Source: Dromaius novaehollandiae
Lineage: Eukaryota > Chordata > Aves > Casuariiformes > Dromaiidae
Assembly (NCBI RefSeq): GCF_036370855.1
Contig: NC_088130.1
Coordinates: 70,594,941-70,658,940 of the forward strand
Direction: 5' to 3'
Length of the DNA: 64,000 nt
Position 1 is the first letter of the stretch. Each line of letters begins with the position of its first letter. Position numbers and translations under genes: made by a program. Of the stretch, positions 58,910-64,000 are shown in pieces. The notes under the pieces were generated by a model. That model did no database searches, was not told where the DNA came from, and saw only the letters and a list, made by a program, of their open reading frames with translations.

Positions 58910-60185
58910 GCAGAAAACTGAGCAGAAAACTGATTTAAACTAAAGGCAGTGAATGTTAGTAACCTGCAACTTGGGTTAGCAATGAATTCCCATTAACAGG
59001 CCCAGCCTTTGCAAAATCTGAACATAAGGAGGATGATGGCTTCCCTTTTAGGACTCCTGTTAAATTATGAAACAGGTAACTTGATCACATAACTCTTCCA
59101 TTAAGAAATGAGCTCAGTAAACAACGTAAGCGCTTGCATTGCATGCATTCGGTCTGAGAGCGCGAGACAGATGCATACACCTGCAAACACCATTTAAAGG
59201 TAACGACACTCAGTATCACATCATAACTTCGGTTTTGTTATTTTAGGCTTCTCATGCATGTTTTTACCCCACTTTCCATTAAGTGAAACATGTAACAGTT
59301 ACCTCTAAACATTTATTTAAATCTATTTACATAGTATCATTATGGAAGGTATGCATCATGCAACCAATGGAATCACAAGAGTCTCATAAACAATATAAAT
59401 TTGACTAATCTTTTACAAAGATGAGAATCACTAGGTTATCAAATTCTCTCAGGTATAAATATTATGAGGTAAGCAATACTTAAGATGAGGCACTTAAACA
59501 ATAACCCAAAAGGTAGTTAGTGTACAAAATTATAAACAGGAACAGTTATTTATATTGCCCTCAATTATATTTAAAAATGATTTTATATTCTATATACAGT
59601 GTCTTACATGCCTTATATCCCCCACTGAAGCAAAACATTAAGTACGAAAGAAATCAAGTCATCATCACATGCCATTAGATATAAGTATACAGGTAGATGA
59701 GTAAACTGGAATATGCAGTGATACAGTAAAAAGAGTGCCTCACAAAAAGAATGTTTTTCTAGACAATTCCCAGTTTTCTGTTTGGGGAAAATATATATGC
59801 CAACAGAAAGTTAACTTGGTATTAACATACAAATCTGCCAAGCCAGAAAAGAAGAACCCTACTGTGTTCAAGGAAGGAATGCCAATTAGGACAGGATTTA
59901 AGCCTTAGTGGGATTTATGGTAATTAGAAATGTAACTTTACAAAGAAATTAATTATGTCAATTAAAACACTTAGTAAATTTTACTGGGAATTTATATAGT
60001 ATTATATGTATATAGTGCCGATCAATGCCCAATTTATTAAAATTACTTAGGGCACACTTCCAAGAAAATATACCAAAGTAGCATAGGAATTCCAATTAAG
60101 ATGTGAAACTAGTATTTGCAATAAGCATTTCCTTATCAAGATGCAGAGACAGGAAAAAATGCCCAATAAAAGAAATAAGGAATTA
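58400..60185. other. AT-rich sequence, presumed intronic or intergenic
   Basis: This is AT-rich and non-coding, with a visible excess of A over T on the plus strand. It holds the TA microsatellite at 58870-58912. Unique AT-rich pieces at 59270-60060 (for example AATTAATTATGTCAATTAAAAC near 59948) may be regulatory. No exon is supported. Confidence 0.4.
58870..58912. repeat. (TA)n microsatellite
   Basis: A run of TA dinucleotides is interrupted by TG steps at both ends (TATATGTATATATA on the left, GTATATATATG on the right). The array is partly palindromic. Confidence 0.9.
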
Positions 60186-60188
60186 AAA

Positions 60189-60201
60189 GGGGGGGGGGGG
60201 G
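60189..60201 (+). repeat. Poly-G run (13 G)
   Basis: Thirteen consecutive G are followed by CAGCAGGGGGAGG. Together with the longer run 240 bp downstream this makes the interval hard to sequence accurately. Confidence 0.9.
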
Positions 60202-60426
60202 CAGCAGGGGGAGGCACAGATGTCTATTCATCCCCATAACTGCACAGCTTGCTGGAGTCTGCCTGGGAAAGAAGATCAATATTTTCTAATGATATTAAAC
60301 AAAAAAAATCCAAAAGACTCAAGAATTCTTAATGCTGAAAAACTTCTACCAGCATGCTGTTTGCAACAAATCTGCACATTAATGGAACAGAATCTTAAAA
60401 TAGGCTTCCTCATCTTATGCTTTTCC

Positions 60427-60471
60427 TTTTTTTTTGGGGGGGGGGGGGGGGGGGGGCTAGGGGGGAGGGGG
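60427..60471 (+). repeat. T9-G21 homopolymer junction and G-rich tail
   Basis: Nine T (60427-60435) are directly followed by 21 G (60436-60456), then CTAGGGGGGAGGGGG. It is a strong G-quadruplex candidate on plus, and the same tract on minus reads as a Pro-rich peptide, which is an artefact. Length calls here are unreliable. Confidence 0.9.
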
Positions 60472-60749
60472 TGTTCCAGAATGGGTGCAGTTATTCCTGT
60501 CTGAGAATTATCTTTATTTTGTGGGAACAATGATCCTAATTTCACTCAGCCTTATAACAAACTAGCTCTGAATTTTATTTTTAAAAGGCCTGTGAACCAG
60601 CCATCTATGTTTTACTTATATTTGACATTTTAAAGTCCTTAAACAAATGCAAGCTACATTATGTCTTCTGTTTCTTAAGATAAGCCAGTCTAGTTTTGAA
60701 GTTTAAATGGAACAATGAAAGAGCCACAGTTACTAGAATAACAAAATTA

Positions 60750-61005
60750 AACTTGGCAAAAGTAGTGAATTTTATTTACAAATACATGTACCAGGGATTA
60801 CAACAGAAACACACTAGTGAAACTCCATCTCAACAAAAGCAATGATTTATTGATAATGGCATTAATCGAAACAGACTGACGGTCTCTGGCTATGGTCAAG
60901 CAGTTATCCAGGAGTTGTAGATAAAGGTGAAGATCTCATCTGACTGCAATAAGGCCTTCCAGTGTCTTTAGCATCCTAGTGGCTCTCTCCTTTTTTGCCA
61001 ACTAC
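60750..61005 (-). CDS. Candidate terminal exon with 3' UTR and poly(A) signals, gene unidentified
   Basis: On the minus strand an excellent acceptor (TTTTTTCTTTTATCAG) precedes 61005. The first frame reads VVGKKGESH and stops at TAG (60978-60976). About 200 nt of 3' UTR follow, with two AATAAA signals (TTTATT on plus at 60846-60851 and 60771-60776), the second suiting cleavage near 60750. In phase 0 it could follow the 62290 candidate exon. It suggests that one transcript ends here, and it would lie upstream of the separate exon group at 48-58 kb. The short coding part carries no family signature. Confidence 0.4.
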
Positions 61006-61009
61006 CTGA

Positions 61010-62285
61010 TAAAAGAAAAAACAGAAAATCATGAATGTTTAAACTGAAAACCACTTGCCAAATATCTTTAAAGTAAGCCTTGATATAAGTAAGAGCTACT
61101 GGATTTTCAACTAAGTTAATGCATTTAAGCATGCATTGTAGCACCTGCAGAAGAAGGAGCTGTAAATCCCTCTAAAGAGCTTTAAGAGGGATGTGAGACA
61201 CACGAGGAACTCCTATCTTCAGCATTAATCCAGCTAGCAAAGCATCAATCTCATTTTGAGAAGAGTTACGAGACAGCAACAGCAACAGAACAGCCCACAC
61301 TATTAAAAATATACGTTACATACCAAACATCCAACCCTAACATACTACATAAAACACTACAATGGGAAGAGAACCACTAGGTGCTCAAATTTAAGTCTCC
61401 TCATTTGCCTTGGCACCATGCCCTTACTACATACCTCAGTGAGAACATTTACCTTATAATGCAGCTCAAGCCTAAAAACAAATGCAGGAGTCACCTGTTT
61501 TTCAGTTACTTCCTTGTCAAAATGTTATTCCTTACCAAGGCTCCTTCTAAGCTCCAATTCTGTGAATTCGACCTAGAATCAGAGTCAGCTTGGTACTTTC
61601 CTTTTTAGAAAGGACCACCACCGCCATCAGACTTCGGTGAGGTTTGCCCGCCAACAGCAAATACAACTCCATCCCTCTATACGTGGCCATGCGGGTTTAG
61701 AACGTGAAGTTAATATAGTTCATAAAGGAAGGGTATCCAGTCCCCTTCACTAAGATAACTGAACACGAGACAGCGAGCAGAAGGTGATGCTGTTTTAGTC
61801 GCATTTCAGGAAAAAAAACCTCAGGCTTAATTCTGTGCTCTTGAAGACAATAGAAAATATCCATTTAAGTCAAACCAAACTAAAAAGAAAGTCTTCAAAT
61901 TTAAGCCTTAGAATTGCAAGAGAGACCTTGGGCAAGGCACCAATTCCCAATCCATTTCCATCTAAATAGAGAGTAGCACTTACCTATCTGACAAGGTGCT
62001 GTCAGAATTAGCAGGAACAGAGCTTTGAAGATGTACACTAATGGAACATAAAATTTCTCATTGCTACTCATAATAATGCTAGAATCTGAGGTAAGAGATT
62101 CCTTGTGTTCTAACAAATTTACTTATATGGCAAAATGTGTTAAGGATTAATTTCCTCTGCAGTTAAGTGACAATATACCACACAAGATTCATACAGTCAA
62201 TACTGAAAGACTGGGGCAGGGTGGGGGAGACACCCAAAAAACAACCCTAAACTACGCAAGCCTCATGGACCCACTAAAAGTATTC
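61010..62285. other. Presumed intron
   Basis: The stretch is A-rich on the plus strand (for example 28 A against 9 T in 61261-61320), as expected opposite a minus-strand transcript. A segment ending at a good minus-strand donor (GATAG then GTAAGT, at 61986-61981) might be another exon, but no frame joins it cleanly to 61005. Confidence 0.35.
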
Positions 62286-62289
62286 TTAC

Positions 62290-62345
62290 TGATCCTTCCC
62301 CTTTTTCCAATTCTTGCCAAACTTCAAAAGGGAGAGTTTTCCACT
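62290..62345 (-). CDS. Weak candidate exon upstream of the terminal exon
   Basis: On the minus strand the donor (GGATCA then GTAAGA) is good, and the frame ending in phase 0 reads EQWKTLPFEVWQELEKGEGS up to it. The upstream boundary is unclear: the nearest usable AG dinucleotides lack a clean pyrimidine tract, and a TGA lies about 25 codons upstream. In phase 0 it would join the VVGKKGESH end at 61005. The protein is not recognised. Confidence 0.22.
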
Positions 62346-62349
62346 GTTC

Positions 62350-64000
62350 AGCTGCTTTTGGAGATCTCAGTTCTCATCTTTGCAAAGTAATGAGATCTGT
62401 TGATGAAAAGCACTTTTAAAGACAGTTTTCACCTTTACAGTGCCCTTGGCCAGGAACATTTTCACCAAGGCATAAATTTAACCTAATGCTTAAGGTCTGA
62501 AAATTCCAATTTGACAACACGAGGAAGGAAAAAAAAAATTCAGAAGTCCAATCACTTGCATTAAGATTCAATTAATCAAGTTAAAAAATACAGTTAAACT
62601 TGACATGGAGCAATATTTATTCTTCATGTGCTTCCAAAGCAAACTGTGTTCAGACTCAGATTAAGCAAAAAACAGTTACAACATTAAAGATTAGATGTTA
62701 GCAAGTGTTTAACATCAATGAAAAGTATTGCTGTACCAGTCTGTGGTGGAAATTGACAACTCGCCCATGTGTATAATCTGCAAAAATTAATCACGCTCAT
62801 ATGGATATTTTGTCACCACAGGTCAAAGCAGCTCATTTTCTGATCATCCCGCTCCACCTTCCCAAACAGAAAATGCCTACATAAACTGAAAAATTATCTC
62901 TATTCTTGTCTCAGAAATAGATCCACCTTCCTTCTGTTTACAGGAGGAACCATCATCTAGTATAGTCTAAGATACTGGTAACAGCTTGTAATTCTGACCA
63001 AGTACAAGAAAGTTGAGGCAAGCTTTTTGTAAATGAACTTCCCAAGAATCAGTCCACAGCCTGACAGTGACAACAAAAACAAAACAAAAGAAAAACAAAG
63101 ACAGAAAAAAAGACAAAAAAGCCCACAACCCACCCCTTGGTTCGTTACAAATGGCAGGACTGGAAACATCACGCATCACTGAACATCTCGGAGCAGGTAG
63201 CTCTTTAAAGTTTAGTTTTTTATTTAAAGGGGTCAAAGAACTACAGTTAGGTGCTGTTGGAGAACCCTCAGCCAGCTGCCTATGCGCAAAGGCTCAGAGA
63301 GGAGGTGCCCAGTGCTACTCCTGGGACAACTGAGAGCACACTGCTGCCCATTCTGGCTTGCATGCTACTTATTGAAGGATCACATCAAGGAAGGATGCTA
63401 AGCCCTAGTAAGATATTAACAGCAAAAACAAGAAGATCAATTCCTGGTAAAGCATTCCACAAAACACTTCAAAAAGCTTTACAAAATGCAATGCAGACTG
63501 AAGAATGAGTTACAGAAAACAGCTTGTAAAAGTGTTTTATGGTATGCCTTTAAACTGCCTAGTTAGGAACAGGAGAGGACCGAAAAATTTGGCAAGACTG
63601 AAAGGTAAACATAAGTGTTTAAAGTGAGATTTGGAAAAAGATGAATTGATGAATCAGAAGGTAGAGAAGGCTGCTCCAGACGGTAGAAGGTGCAGAGAAG
63701 AAGGCTCTTGCATCAGTGCTGAGATTGTGGAAAGGGTGAAAGAGATGCTAGATGAACACAGGGAGCAAGGGAGGGAGTAGTGCGAGACCAGACCAATCTT
63801 ATTATTACTTTTTTAATTTCTTCTGCATTTTTAGTTCTTTAGGGATGGGAAGTTAAGCTGAAAAACAAACAAACAAAATGTTACAAGAAAAAGAGAAGCA
63901 GCACAGAGTGCAAACAGGCAGTTTTGAGTAGAAAGTCAGTCATCATTCAAGAGGGGACAAAACAAATCCCCCAACCTGTTCATATTCATCTGTGCCCCCA
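62350..64000. other. A-rich sequence, presumed intron of a minus-strand gene
   Basis: The plus strand is rich in A and poor in T. Strong minus-strand acceptor-like tracts occur near 63061 and 63861 (pyrimidine runs ending CAG), but the sequences following them have early stops in all frames or no good donor, so no exon is called. The 63540-63780 stretch may be an old unidentified repeat. Confidence 0.35.

Noticed and set aside
60276-60545. Pro-rich minus-strand frame
   Set aside because: The proline run is the reverse complement of a 21-G homopolymer.
61986-62060. Another minus-strand exon ending at a good donor (GATAG then GTAAGT)
   Set aside because: No acceptor-plus-frame combination joins it to the 61005 exon without an immediate stop or a wholly different C-terminus, so it is left as a note.
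48180-64000. Assigning the minus-strand exons to a named gene such as WDPCP, SRBD1, FTO or ELP4 that flanks known developmental deserts
   Set aside because: The peptides I can read do not resemble what I recall of those proteins, so no symbol is given.
1-64000. CRISPR arrays, operons, phage or other prokaryotic systems
   Set aside because: The regular repeats have no unique spacers, there is no prokaryotic gene density, and CR1 relics and splice signals show a vertebrate genome.

Overview
This window is vertebrate nuclear DNA, most likely from a bird (a crocodilian or turtle is possible). The support is two recognisable and one probable fragment of the sauropsid LINE CR1, at 16.3, 18.8 and 22.9 kb. 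There are no operons, no ribosome-binding-site pattern and no long open frame that resembles a known protein, and the texture is typical of amniote intergenic DNA: AT-rich blocks alternating with short CpG-rich blocks, few transposons, many microsatellites.

Region 1-48 kb contains no gene I can recognise. It alternates AT-rich, homeobox/POU-motif-dense stretches (notably 1.3-2.4, 6.8-7.1, 8.66-9.0, 10.5-11.2, 15.45-15.8, 20.9-21.4, 24.9-25.4, 34.5-35.1, 40.6-41.3 and, further on, 50.5-51.1 kb), which have the texture of conserved non-coding enhancers, with CpG-rich stretches (2.7-4.0, 11.2-12.2, 29.4-30.1, 30.36-30.52, 31.65-32.4, 38.2-40.6 kb). The pattern suggests the regulatory desert of a developmental regulator that lies outside the window; this is inference, and the regulator cannot be named. 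A 19-bp minisatellite at 28.2-28.9 kb has an internal higher-order structure, a 20-bp AT-rich tandem repeat lies at 31.1-31.3 kb, and a tRNA-like inverted repeat directly follows the CR1 fragment at 16.6 kb.

Region 48-64 kb looks like transcribed DNA on the minus strand. From about 55 kb the plus strand has a visible excess of A over T, as expected opposite a sense strand. Several short open segments are flanked by good minus-strand splice signals. The best are 55079-55198 and 53402-53473, which join in phase 0, with a possible terminal exon at 48180-48648. Weaker upstream candidates lie at 56.5, 57.4, 57.8 and 58.3 kb. A separate candidate terminal exon with two AATAAA signals lies at 60750-61005. 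I could not match any of these to a named gene, and one candidate exon has an in-frame TAG. They are offered as predictions of an unidentified protein-coding gene or a spliced non-coding RNA.

There are no convincing tRNA, rRNA, CRISPR, phage or bacterial features. Conservation claims are judged from sequence texture only, because no alignment could be run.
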